Shown here: positions 1-8,060 of the stretch, piece by piece | Numbering within the stretch: position 1 is the stretch's first letter | Layout: each line of letters begins with the position of its first letter | NCBI RefSeq assembly: GCF_014650755.1 | Contig: NZ_BMVO01000015.1 | Location: 1 to 64,000, forward strand | Length of the DNA stretch: 64,000 nt | DNA from: Streptomyces chryseus | GTDB lineage: Bacteria > Actinomycetota > Actinomycetes > Streptomycetales > Streptomycetaceae | Direction: 5' to 3' | The notes under the pieces: generated by a model | Database searches by the model: none | Told to the model about the DNA's origin: nothing | What the model saw: the letters and a program-made list of their open reading frames with translations, nothing else | Translations under genes and position numbers: made by a program

Positions 1-1789
1 ACTCCTCCATCCGCGCCGCGAACACCGCGGAGGAATCCAACAGTTCAGCACCCATCCCGGCCCACTGCGCCCCCTGCCCGGGAAACACGAACACCTTCCG
101 ACCCACGTCCCCCGCAACCCCGGACACCACCGGGGCCGCCAATCCCGCCAGCAGCTCCTCACGCCCGGAAGCCACCACCACCGCACGATGCCCGAAAACA
201 GACCGGTGCACCGAAGACCAGCCCACCTCCCCCACGCCCAGCCCAGCATCGGACCGAACCCGTTCGGCCAGACGCGCCAGACCCGCGTCCACCGCACCCG
301 CCGACACACCCGACACCACCACCGGAACAGGGGCCCTGACGGACTCAGGCATCGGCCCCGACACCGATCCCGACTCCGGCATCGACCCCGACTCCGGCAC
401 CGGCGCCTGCTCCAGCACCACATGCGCGTTCGTTCCACCCATGCCGAAGGCCGACACGCCGGCCGCGCGGCGCCTGCCGGGCTCTTCGGCCCAGGGCTCC
501 AGGGCCGTCTGCACGTCCAAGTGCAGCTGATCCAGGGGGATGTCCGGGTGGGGCGTGCGGTAGTTGAGGCTGGGGGGCAGCATTCCCTCCCGTACGCACA
601 GGGCGGCCTTGAGCAGGCCGACGATGCCGGCGGCGCCCTCCAGATGTCCCACGTTCGTCTTGACCGATCCCACCGCGAGCGGGGCGGCACCGGCCTCGGC
701 ACGGGCCGCGCCCAGGACGGAGCCCAGGGCTGCGGCTTCCACCGGGTCGCCGGCCCGGGTGCCGGTTCCGTGCAGCTCGACGTACCGGACGCGCTCGGGG
801 CTCGTCCCGCTGCGGGTGTACGCGGCGTGGAGCAGTTCCTCCTGGGCCTGGCGGTGCGGTGAGGTGAGGCTGTCGCCGCCACCGTCGTTGTTGACCGCGC
901 CGCCCTTGATGACGCAGTGGACGCGGTCGCCGTCCGCTAGAGCCCTGTGCAGCGGCTTCAGTACGAGGGCGGCCCCTCCCTCGCCCCTGACGTACCCGTT
1001 GGCCCGGGCGTCGAAGGTGTGGCACTGCCCGTCCGGGGAGAGCGCGCCCATCTTCTCCATGGCTGCGGTGCTCCCGTCCGCCATGACGAGGTGCACACCG
1101 GCGACGACGGCGAGCGAACTCTCCCCCCGGCGCAGGCCTTCGCAGGCGAGGTGCACGGCCACGAGCGAGGACGACTGGGCGGTGTCCACCGCGATGCTGG
1201 GACCGCGCAGGCCAAGAAAGTAGGACAGCCGGTTGGGTGCGAGGGCCCGGTGCAGGCCGGTCGCGGTGTGCGCGCCGGAGTCCGTGCCGGCGCGGCGCAC
1301 GAGGTCCGCGTAGTCGTCGGACGCGATACCGACGAAGACGCCGGTGTCGGACCCGGCGAGCCGTCCGGGGGCGACGCCCGCGCTCTCCAATGCCTCCCAG
1401 CCGAGTTCGAGCAGAAGACGGTGCTGCGGGTCCGTGGCGGCGGCCTGGTGGGGAGACATGTCGAAGAACGCGGCGTCGAAGCCCGCGTGGTCGGCCAGGG
1501 CCGCCCGCCGGGTGCCGTCCGGACGGCGGGTGACCTGATTGCGTCCGGCGCGCAGCAGGTCCCAGAACTCGTCCACCGTGCCGGCACCGGGCAGACGGCA
1601 CGACATCCCGACGACGGCGATGTCGGTGCCACCGCCCGCACCCGCGTCACCCTTGGCCGACCCGGAACCCGCGTCCGCGTCACCCTTGGCCGACCCGAGG
1701 GCCGATCCCCTGGGGGCAGAACCCGAGTCGCGCCGGCCCGTTTCGTCGCTGTCGTCGCCGTTGCGCTTTACACCGAATTCCGCGTTCAT
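1..1789 (-). CDS. Modular type I polyketide synthase, loading module KSQ-AT (5' part only)
   Basis: This is the N-terminal 596 residues of a macrolide PKS; the gene continues past the left edge. ATG at 1789 follows a GGAG ribosome site five bases upstream. Residues 1-45 are a Gly/Ser/Ala/Asp-rich leader with an 11-residue repeat. The ketosynthase starts near residue 48 (DIAVVGMSCRLPGAG). Its active-site motif reads DTAQSSSLVAVH, so Gln205 (codon 1175-1177) replaces the nucleophilic Cys. The His motifs HGTGTRAGDPVE and KTNVGHLEG are kept. An acyltransferase begins near residue 573 (FVFPGQGAQWAGMG) and is cut by the edge before its GHSxG site. KSQ domains decarboxylate a malonyl or methylmalonyl extender to make the starter, as in tylosin and mycinamicin synthases. 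This should therefore be the first PKS subunit of the assembly line. It is transcribed away from the tailoring genes on its right. Confidence 0.95.
   Translation of the reverse strand, partial: MNAEFGVKRNGDDSDETGRRDSGSAPRGSALGSAKGDADAGSGSAKGDAGAGGGTDIAVVGMSCRLPGAGTVDEFWDLLRAGRNQVTRRPDGTRRAALADHAGFDAAFFDMSPHQAAATDPQHRLLLELGWEALESAGVAPGRLAGSDTGVFVGIASDDYADLVRRAGTDSGAHTATGLHRALAPNRLSYFLGLRGPSIAVDTAQSSSLVAVHLACEGLRRGESSLAVVAGVHLVMADGSTAAMEKMGALSPDGQCHTFDARANGYVRGEGGAALVLKPLHRALADGDRVHCVIKGGAVNNDGGGDSLTSPHRQAQEELLHAAYTRSGTSPERVRYVELHGTGTRAGDPVEAAALGSVLGAARAEAGAAPLAVGSVKTNVGHLEGAAGIVGLLKAALCVREGMLPPSLNYRTPHPDIPLDQLHLDVQTALEPWAEEPGRRRAAGVSAFGMGGTNAHVVLEQAPVPESGSMPESGSVSGPMPESVRAPVPVVVSGVSAGAVDAGLARLAERVRSDAGLGVGEVGWSSVHRSVFGHRAVVVASGREELLAGLAAPVVSGVAGDVGRKVFVFPGQGAQWAGMGAELLDSSAVFAARMEE
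1643..1696. repeat. Two 21-bp direct repeats in the PKS leader, 33-bp period
   Basis: The copies at 1643-1663 and 1676-1696 are identical and 33 bp apart, one 11-residue unit (Ser-Ala-Lys-Gly-Asp-Ala plus Gly/Ala/Ser). They lie in the flexible leader of the PKS, before the KSQ domain. The size suggests duplication by slippage. Confidence 0.7.
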
Positions 1790-2303
1790 CAAATCTCCGT
1801 AGCCAAAGTCATAGCGAGGGGCGCGATGTGCCGGAGTCCGCTCGAAGGATCGAAGGAGGGGCAGCAGACAAGGAGCGGGGAAAAGAGCGCGAGGCACCGG
1901 GCCTGCTGTCGTTGCTGACTGTCAGTTCTGTCAGTCAACCCTCGTCCGGAACGCTGTACGGAATCTGTCGGGCAACTGTGTCAGGTCACCCGCGTCGCCG
2001 CGGCGGCCCCGTATCCGGCCGTATCCACCTGCCCGGAAAGCGACCCGGGCACTATGTCAGGTCCCGTCTTGCGGTCACGGAAGGCCGCAGTCTAGCTTTC
2101 TCGACATTGCACGGCATCGCCCGGCATTGCAAGGCATTCACGCAGCGCAGGACATTCATGCGACGCAAACATTCACGCGACGCACGGCATTCACGCAGCA
2201 AAGCCTCAATTCAGCAATGACCGAACGGCTGGCGACACGACAAAGGGTACTGAACCGGTTTCCGGGACCAGTGGAACGGATACCGCCCCACGAGAGAGTC
2301 GAG
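1790..2303. promoter_or_regulatory. Divergent control region between PKS and P450 genes
   Basis: This 514-bp stretch has no convincing gene and is less GC-rich than its flanks. It must hold the promoter of the PKS gene (leftward) and of the P450/sugar genes (rightward). Visible elements are a 29-bp imperfect dyad bounded by GTTG and CAAC at 1911-1939, which contains two CTGTCAG direct repeats. TGTCAGGTC occurs twice, at 1979-1987 and 2055-2063. A four-copy 17-bp repeat lies at 2133-2202. I cannot place -10/-35 boxes reliably. Confidence 0.6.
2133..2202. repeat. Four tandem 17-bp degenerate repeats upstream of P450
   Basis: The copies are at 2133-2149, 2151-2167, 2168-2184 and 2186-2202. They follow the consensus RRCATTCAYGCRRCRMA, with 17-18 bp between starts. 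The last copy ends about 100 bp before the P450 start at 2304, so the array sits in the leader or promoter. Two weaker relatives (GGCATCGCC, GGCATTGCA) lie just before the array. Confidence 0.7.
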
Positions 2304-3548
2304 ATGACGACGCAGACCAGGGACACCTCAACCGGTACGGAACCGGAGCCGCCCGTCCATCCGCTGGCCCAGCCGGCGGACGCCGACGCGCGGCAACTAC
2401 TGGAGTGGTTCGCCCGCGGCCGGTCGGAAGCACCGGTGTTCTGGGACGAGTCCCGGCAGGCGTGGCAGGTCTTCCGCTACGAGGACTACCTCACCGTTTC
2501 CACCCACCCCCAGCTGTTTTCGTCGGACTTCTCACCAGTGTTCCCCGTGCCCGAGGAGCTGGCTCTCCTCATGGGCCCCGGTACCTTCGGCGGCATCGAC
2601 CCGCCCCGGCACGGGCCGCTGCGCAAGCTGGTCTCGCAGGCGTTCACGCCGCGGCGCATCGCCCGGCTGGAGTCGCGTACCTCGGCCATCGGGCGCGAGT
2701 TGCTGGCCGGTCTGCGGGACCGGGACCGGGTGGACGTGGTGGCCGACCTCGCGTATCCGCTGCCGGTGATCGTCATCGCGGAACTGCTGGGCATCCCCGC
2801 CGAGGACCGGGACCTGTTCCGCGAGTGGGTGGACGTCATCCTCAACAACGAGGGGCTGCAGTACCCCAATCTGCCCGACGACTTCGCGGAGACGATGGGG
2901 CCGGCCATCAAGGAGTGGTCGGAGTACCTGTACGCGCACATCGCGAAGAAGCGGGCCGCACCGGCCGACGACCTGATGAGCGGGCTCGTCGAGGCGGAGG
3001 CCGACGGGCAGCGGCTGACGGACGAACAGATCGTCAACATCGTGGCGTTGCTGCTCACCGCGGGCCACATTTCGAGCGCCACTCTGCTCGGGAACCTTTT
3101 CCTGGTGCTGGACGAGCATCCGGAAGCTCTGAGGGAATTGCGGGCCGACCGTTCGCTGATTCCCGGAGCAATTGAGGAGACACTGCGTTACCGCAGTCCT
3201 TTCAACAACATCTTCCGGTTGCTGACGGAGGACACGGATATCCTCGGGCACCCCATGAAAGCCCATCAGATGGTGATTGCCTGGAGTGCCTCGGCCAACC
3301 GGGACGCGGACCACTTTCCGGACCCGGACCGGTTCGACATACGCCGGAGCGCCAACAAACACATGGCGTTCGGGCACGGCATCCACCACTGCCTGGGGGC
3401 TTTCCTCGCCCGGCAGGAGGCCAAGGTGTTCCTCGACCTCGCCCTGGACGAATTCACCAGTTACCACATCGACCACGACCGGGTGGAGTTCTACGACGCG
3501 GATCAGCTCACCGCGCGTCACCTTCCCGTTCGGATAACGCGCTCCTGA
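2304..3548 (+). CDS. Cytochrome P450, CYP113/TylI-like macrolide hydroxylase
   Basis: A 414-residue soluble P450. The heme-ligand loop reads FGHGIHHCLGAFLARQE near residues 358-374, and the ExxR helix is EETLR. The I-helix reads LTAGHISSATL, so the usual acidic residue and Thr of AGxET are Ile and Ser. I recall the same kind of AGHI sequence in EryK and TylI, which supports a CYP113-type assignment. TylI oxidises C-20 of tylactone, and a related enzyme is thought to hydroxylate C-8 in chalcomycin; the site oxidised here cannot be read from sequence. ATG at 2304 matches the start of family members; an in-frame ATG at 2217 would give a 29-residue longer, less typical N terminus. It leads a rightward set and is followed 16 bp later by dTDP-glucose synthase. 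Confidence 0.88.
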   Translation: MTTQTRDTSTGTEPEPPVHPLAQPADADARQLLEWFARGRSEAPVFWDESRQAWQVFRYEDYLTVSTHPQLFSSDFSPVFPVPEELALLMGPGTFGGIDPPRHGPLRKLVSQAFTPRRIARLESRTSAIGRELLAGLRDRDRVDVVADLAYPLPVIVIAELLGIPAEDRDLFREWVDVILNNEGLQYPNLPDDFAETMGPAIKEWSEYLYAHIAKKRAAPADDLMSGLVEAEADGQRLTDEQIVNIVALLLTAGHISSATLLGNLFLVLDEHPEALRELRADRSLIPGAIEETLRYRSPFNNIFRLLTEDTDILGHPMKAHQMVIAWSASANRDADHFPDPDRFDIRRSANKHMAFGHGIHHCLGAFLARQEAKVFLDLALDEFTSYHIDHDRVEFYDADQLTARHLPVRITRS

Positions 3549-3564
3549 CCCGGGCGGCTCCTCC

Positions 3565-4482
3565 ATGACGAAGACTCTTGCGGACCGCCGGCCCTTGAAG
3601 GGCATCATCCTGGCAGGCGGCAACGGCACGCGCCTGCGCCCCCTGACCGGAGCGCTGTCCAAGCAGTTGCTGCCGGTCTACGACAAGCCCATGATCTACT
3701 ACCCGCTCTCGGTCCTCATGCTGGCGGGGATCCGGGACATCCAGATCATCACCTCGAAGATGCATCTGGAGATGTTCCGCTCGCTGCTGGGCGACGGCAG
3801 CCGCATCGGGATCCGCGTCGACTACGCCGAGCAGGAGGAGCCCCGGGGCATCGCCGAGGCGTTCCTCATCGGTGAGGAGCACATCGGTGACAGTCCGGTG
3901 GCGCTCATCCTGGGCGACAACGTCTTCCACGGGCCGGGGTTCTCGTCCGTGCTCGCCGACACGGCGGCGCGGCTGGACGGCTGCGAGCTGTTCGGCTACC
4001 CGGTGAAGGACCCCCGGCGCTACGGCGTCGGGGAGATCGACGCCGAGGGCCGGCTGGTCTCCCTGGAGGAGAAGCCGGAGAAGCCCCGCTCTCATCTGGC
4101 GGTGACAGGGCTGTACTTCTACGACAACGGCGTGGTGGACATCGCCCGGCGGCTCACCCCGTCCGCGCGGGGCGAGCTGGAGATCACCGACGTCAACAAG
4201 GTGTACCTGGCGCAGGGCCGCGCCCGCATGACGGAACTGGGACGCGGCTTCGCCTGGCTGGACATGGGCACGCACAGCTCGCTGCTCCAGGCGGGGCAGT
4301 ACGTAGAACTCCTGGAGCAGCGGCAGGGCGTGCGGATCTCCTGCATCGAGGAGATCGCCCTGCGGATGGGATACATCAGCCCCCAGCAGTGCCTCGAACT
4401 CGGCCGCGAGCTGGAGAGCTCCAGCTACGGCGGGTACCTGCTGAACGTGGCGAAGACCCTCATGTCCGGCCCGGCCGCGTAG
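3565..4482 (+). CDS. Glucose-1-phosphate thymidylyltransferase (dTDP-glucose synthase)
   Basis: A 305-residue RmlA-type nucleotidyltransferase. It joins glucose-1-phosphate and dTTP to give dTDP-glucose, the first step for all deoxysugars of the cluster. The N-terminal signature GGNGTRLRPLT starts near residue 17, after a short extension. LILGDNVFHG, EEKPEKP and WLDMGTHSSLL, typical of the short (homotetrameric) RmlA class, all follow. It is the counterpart of TylAI or MycAI. The neighbouring 4,6-dehydratase uses its product. The gene sits 16 bp after the P450 and 50 bp before the dehydratase, so the three are probably cotranscribed. Confidence 0.95.
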   Translation: MTKTLADRRPLKGIILAGGNGTRLRPLTGALSKQLLPVYDKPMIYYPLSVLMLAGIRDIQIITSKMHLEMFRSLLGDGSRIGIRVDYAEQEEPRGIAEAFLIGEEHIGDSPVALILGDNVFHGPGFSSVLADTAARLDGCELFGYPVKDPRRYGVGEIDAEGRLVSLEEKPEKPRSHLAVTGLYFYDNGVVDIARRLTPSARGELEITDVNKVYLAQGRARMTELGRGFAWLDMGTHSSLLQAGQYVELLEQRQGVRISCIEEIALRMGYISPQQCLELGRELESSSYGGYLLNVAKTLMSGPAA

Positions 4483-4532
4483 CCGTCCCAGGAAATCCGT
4501 GACAGAAACCCGTGGCAGAAAGGTCTGTTCCC

Positions 4533-5531
4533 ATGCGCGTGCTGGTCACCGGAGGTGCCGGCTTCATCGGCTCGCACTTCGTCAGACAACTGCTGACCGG
4601 TGCGTATCCGGAGCTGGCCGGGGCGCACACGGTGGTGGTCGACAAGCTGACCTACGCCGGCAACCTGGCCAACCTGGAATCAGTCGCGGAGCACCCGTCG
4701 CTGGAGTTCGTGCACGCCGACATCAGGGACGCCCAGGCGATGGCCCGGGTCGTGCGCGGGGCGGACGTCGTGGTCCACTTCGCGGCGGAGTCACACGTGG
4801 ACCGCTCCATCGCCGACGCGTCGGCGTTCGTCGAGACGAACGTCCAGGGGACGCAGGTCCTCCTGCAGACCGCGCTGGAGGCGCGGGTCGGGCGGTTCGT
4901 GCACGTGTCCACGGACGAGGTGTACGGCTCGATCGCCGAGGGGTCGTGGCGCGAGGACCAGCCGCTGGCGCCGAACTCCCCCTACGCCGCCTCGAAGGCC
5001 GCCTCGGACCTCCTGGCACTGGCCTACCACCGCACGTACGGGCTGCCGGTCGTCGTCACCCGCTGCTCCAACAACTACGGTCCCTACCAACACCCCGAGA
5101 AGGTCGTACCGCTCTTCGCCACGAACCTGCTGGACGGCCTGACGGTGCCGCTGTACAGCAACGGCGGCAACCGCCGGGACTGGCTGCACGTGGACGACCA
5201 CTGCCGCGGGATCAGCCTGGCGGCGGCCCTCGGGCGGCCGGGCGAGGTGTACCACATCGGCGGCGGTACGGAGCTGACCAACCGGGAGCTGACCGAACGG
5301 CTGCTCCGGCTGTGCGGCGCCGACGCCTCGTCCGTGCGCCATGTCACCGACCGGCCGGGACACGACCTGCGGTACGCGCTGGACACCCGCAAGATCGCGG
5401 ACGAGCTGGGCTACGCCCCACGCGCGGACTTCACGACGGGGCTTGCGGACACGGTGCGCTGGTACGAGGAGAACCGCTCCTGGTGGGAGCCGCTGAAGAA
5501 GGCCTCGCAGGAAGCCCGGCGCCCCGACTGA
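4533..5531 (+). CDS. dTDP-glucose 4,6-dehydratase
   Basis: A 332-residue extended short-chain dehydrogenase that makes dTDP-4-keto-6-deoxyglucose. The NAD-binding motif GGAGFIGSH begins at residue 7, and the catalytic pair is in YAASK with VSTDEVYG before it. The substrate segment NNYGPYQHPEKVVPLF is the RmlB signature. I chose ATG at 4533 because AAGG lies nine bases upstream; GTG at 4512 would add seven residues with no good ribosome site. It is the TylAII/MycAII counterpart. It stands at the branch between the 2,3-dehydratase (2-deoxy sugar) and the 3-epimerase (mycinose) encoded farther right. Confidence 0.95.
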   Translation: MRVLVTGGAGFIGSHFVRQLLTGAYPELAGAHTVVVDKLTYAGNLANLESVAEHPSLEFVHADIRDAQAMARVVRGADVVVHFAAESHVDRSIADASAFVETNVQGTQVLLQTALEARVGRFVHVSTDEVYGSIAEGSWREDQPLAPNSPYAASKAASDLLALAYHRTYGLPVVVTRCSNNYGPYQHPEKVVPLFATNLLDGLTVPLYSNGGNRRDWLHVDDHCRGISLAAALGRPGEVYHIGGGTELTNRELTERLLRLCGADASSVRHVTDRPGHDLRYALDTRKIADELGYAPRADFTTGLADTVRWYEENRSWWEPLKKASQEARRPD

Positions 5532-5684
5532 CCGCACCCGTCGGCCCGGAACACCGCCGGCCCCCGGTTCCCCGACCCGGCCCCGGGCCGCCCCGCCTCC
5601 CGCACCGCCCCGCTGCGCTGCGGGCCAGAACCCGACGCGCCGTCCCGAACTGCGGTCCACCGACCGCGAGGAGCTGCATCCGCC

Positions 5685-7967
5685 GTGAGTACCCGTTCCG
5701 TACCGCCCGTACCCGGAGGCCGGTTGCCGGCCGCAGACCAGGACGAGGATCTGTGGCTCCGCCGGTACCGCCCGGTGGCGGATCCGGAACTGCGTCTGGT
5801 GTGCTTCCCGCACGCCGGCGGGGCCGCGACCTCCTTCGTCTCCCTGGCCCGTGGCCTGGGCGGGACGGTGGAGGCACTGGCGGTGCAGTACCCGGGCCGC
5901 CAGGAACGCCGCCACGAACCGTTCGTCCCGTCCGTACCGGAGTTGGTGGACCAGATCGTCCCGTACCTCCTGCGCCGGGCCGACCGTCCGCTCGCCCTGT
6001 TCGGGCACAGCATGGGGGCGACCGTGGCGTACGAGGTCGCGCGCAGGCTCCGCGGCGCGGGCCGGGCGTCCCCCGTCCACCTGCTGGTGTCGGGCCGCCG
6101 CGCGCCGACGGTGAACCGGCGGGACGTCGCGCACCTCCTGGACGACGACGATCTGATAGCGGAGATCGCCAAGCTGCAGGGCACCGACGACGCCATCCTC
6201 CAGGACGAGGAGCTGCTGCGGCTGGCCCTGCCGGCGATCCGCAACGACTACCGTGCGGCGGGCACCTACCAGTACGTGCCCGGTCCCGCGCTGGACTGTC
6301 CCGTCACGGTGCTCACCGGCGCCCAGGACCCCAACGTCCCGCCGGAGGAGGCGAACGCCTGGCGGGACCTGACCACGGGCCCCTTCGCCCTGCACAGCTT
6401 CCCCGGCGGCCACTTCTATCTGAACGACCGCACCGACGAGGTGTGCCGCACCATCGGGCGCGCGCTGGCCGGCCCGGCCACCGGGGCGGCACCCGCCCGC
6501 GCCACGCCACGCACCTCCCCGGCCCCTCCCGCGCCCGCACCACGCCGTACGAGTGCCGCGCCACTCGGTGACCCGGTGAACACGGCGCGCCGGGTGCTGA
6601 TCTCCGCGCGGACCCCCGACAGCCCGGTCACGCCGTACGACGGCATCTCCGGCTGGCTGGCCGAGCGCCTCCGGGCCGGGCGCTTCGAGGTGTCCCGCAT
6701 CCCCTTCGACGCGCTGCGCGGCTGGAGCTTCCAACCCGGTACGGGGAACCTGCGGCACGAGTCGGGTCGCTTCTTCTCCGTGGAGGGGCTGCACGTCCGC
6801 ACCGACCGGCTGCCCGAACGGGGCTGGACGCAGCCCATCATCGTGCAGCCGGAGGTGGGGCTGCTCGGCATCGTGGCGCGGGAGATCGACGGGGTGCTGC
6901 ACTTTCTGATGCAGGCCAAGATGGAGCCTGGCAACGTCAACGTCCTTCAGGTGTCGCCGACCGTGCAGGCGACCCGCAGCAACTTCACCGGAGTGCACCG
7001 GGGGCGCGACATCCGGTTCCTGGAACTGTTCATGGGGGCGGGGCGGGGGCGGGTCCTGGTGGACTCGGTCCAGTCGGAGCAGGCGGACTGGTTCCTGGCC
7101 AAGCGCAACCGGAACATGATCGTCGAGCTGGCGGCCGACGACCGCCTCGACATCGGCGAGGACTTCCGCTGGCTGACCCTGGGGCAGATCCGCAGGCTGC
7201 TGACGCGGGACAACGTGGTCAACATGGACGCACGGTCCATCCTGGCCTGCCTGCCCACGGCGGGGGCCGACACGGGCGCCACGTCACCCGTGCTGCGCTC
7301 CATCTTCGGTACGCCGGGCGAGGCACGGCACGGTGCCGCCGAGATCCTCTCGTGGTTGAGCGGTGTGCGCGCCCTCCGGGAACTGGTGCAGAACCGGGTG
7401 CCGCTCGTCTCGGTGCAGGCGGACGGCTGGTACCGCACGCCGCACGAGATCGCGCACGAGAGCGGGCGGCACTTCCGCGTCATGGCCGCCGAGGTCGGCG
7501 CGAGCAGCCGGGAGGTCACCTCCTGGACGCAACCGCTCATCGAGCCGCAGGTGCCGGGGCTGATGGCCCTGCTGGTCAAGCCCGTCGACGGCGTGCTGCA
7601 CGCGCTCGTACAGGCACGGGTGGACGTCGGGCACCTGAACGTCGCCGAGCTGGCCCCGACGGTCCAGTGCCGGCCGGCGGAGCACACCGGCCCGGAGGGG
7701 CCGCCCCGGCCGCCGTACCTGGATCAGGTGCTGTCCGCGCCGGCCGGGCAGCTGCGCCACGACAGCGTCCAGTCCGAGGAGGGCGGGCGCTTCTTCCACG
7801 CACAGAACCGCTACGTGATCGTGGAGGTCCCGCCGGACTTTCCCGAAGACGCCCCGGAGGACTTCGCCTGGCTGTCGCTCGCCCAGCTCACCGGCCTGCT
7901 GGCGCACGGCAATTACCTCAACATCGAACTGCGCACCCTGGTGGCGTGTGCGCACACGTGGTACTGA
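5685..7967 (+). CDS. Fusion: type II thioesterase plus NDP-4-keto-6-deoxyhexose 2,3-dehydratase
   Basis: One 760-residue frame holds two enzymes that are normally separate. Residues 35-265 are an alpha/beta-hydrolase of the PKS editing thioesterase type (TylO-like), with the nucleophile elbow LFGHSMGATVAYE near residue 107 and a late GGHFYLN His. An Ala/Pro-rich linker runs over residues 266-300. Residues 310-760 are an NDP-hexose 2,3-dehydratase (TylCVI/EryBVI/OleV family) with its two internally similar halves, each carrying LRHDSVQSE-like and WLSLAQL-like segments. The thioesterase removes aberrant acyl groups from ACPs; the dehydratase starts C-2 deoxygenation of a 4-keto-6-deoxy sugar. 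GTG at 5685 follows GAGGAG at 5668-5673. No stop interrupts the join. GTG at 6576 could serve as an internal start, but no strong ribosome site precedes it. Confidence 0.9.
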   Translation: MSTRSVPPVPGGRLPAADQDEDLWLRRYRPVADPELRLVCFPHAGGAATSFVSLARGLGGTVEALAVQYPGRQERRHEPFVPSVPELVDQIVPYLLRRADRPLALFGHSMGATVAYEVARRLRGAGRASPVHLLVSGRRAPTVNRRDVAHLLDDDDLIAEIAKLQGTDDAILQDEELLRLALPAIRNDYRAAGTYQYVPGPALDCPVTVLTGAQDPNVPPEEANAWRDLTTGPFALHSFPGGHFYLNDRTDEVCRTIGRALAGPATGAAPARATPRTSPAPPAPAPRRTSAAPLGDPVNTARRVLISARTPDSPVTPYDGISGWLAERLRAGRFEVSRIPFDALRGWSFQPGTGNLRHESGRFFSVEGLHVRTDRLPERGWTQPIIVQPEVGLLGIVAREIDGVLHFLMQAKMEPGNVNVLQVSPTVQATRSNFTGVHRGRDIRFLELFMGAGRGRVLVDSVQSEQADWFLAKRNRNMIVELAADDRLDIGEDFRWLTLGQIRRLLTRDNVVNMDARSILACLPTAGADTGATSPVLRSIFGTPGEARHGAAEILSWLSGVRALRELVQNRVPLVSVQADGWYRTPHEIAHESGRHFRVMAAEVGASSREVTSWTQPLIEPQVPGLMALLVKPVDGVLHALVQARVDVGHLNVAELAPTVQCRPAEHTGPEGPPRPPYLDQVLSAPAGQLRHDSVQSEEGGRFFHAQNRYVIVEVPPDFPEDAPEDFAWLSLAQLTGLLAHGNYLNIELRTLVACAHTWY

Positions 7968-8060
7968 CCGGCCCGCCCGCCGCACGGGCCGGGGCGGCCT
8001 CCCGCGCCGCGTTGCATAAGCTGGGTCCTTGTCAGGACCGGAGCGGCACCAGGGGACACC

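Noticed and set aside
4499..6571. Plus-strand 690-codon open frame spanning two genes
   Set aside because: Arg/Pro/Gly-rich translation without any motif, out of frame with the recognised dehydratase and thioesterase; a GC-driven artefact.
6570..6580. Possible separate start for the 2,3-dehydratase (GTG at 6576)
   Set aside because: No strong ribosome site precedes it and no stop separates it from the thioesterase, so the fusion is the simpler reading; dual translation is still possible.
4791..6998. Long minus-strand open frame (735 codons) opposite the dehydratase and fusion genes
   Set aside because: It is a shadow of high-GC coding DNA. The plus-strand frames here hold clear RmlB, thioesterase and 2,3-dehydratase motifs, and this frame shows none.
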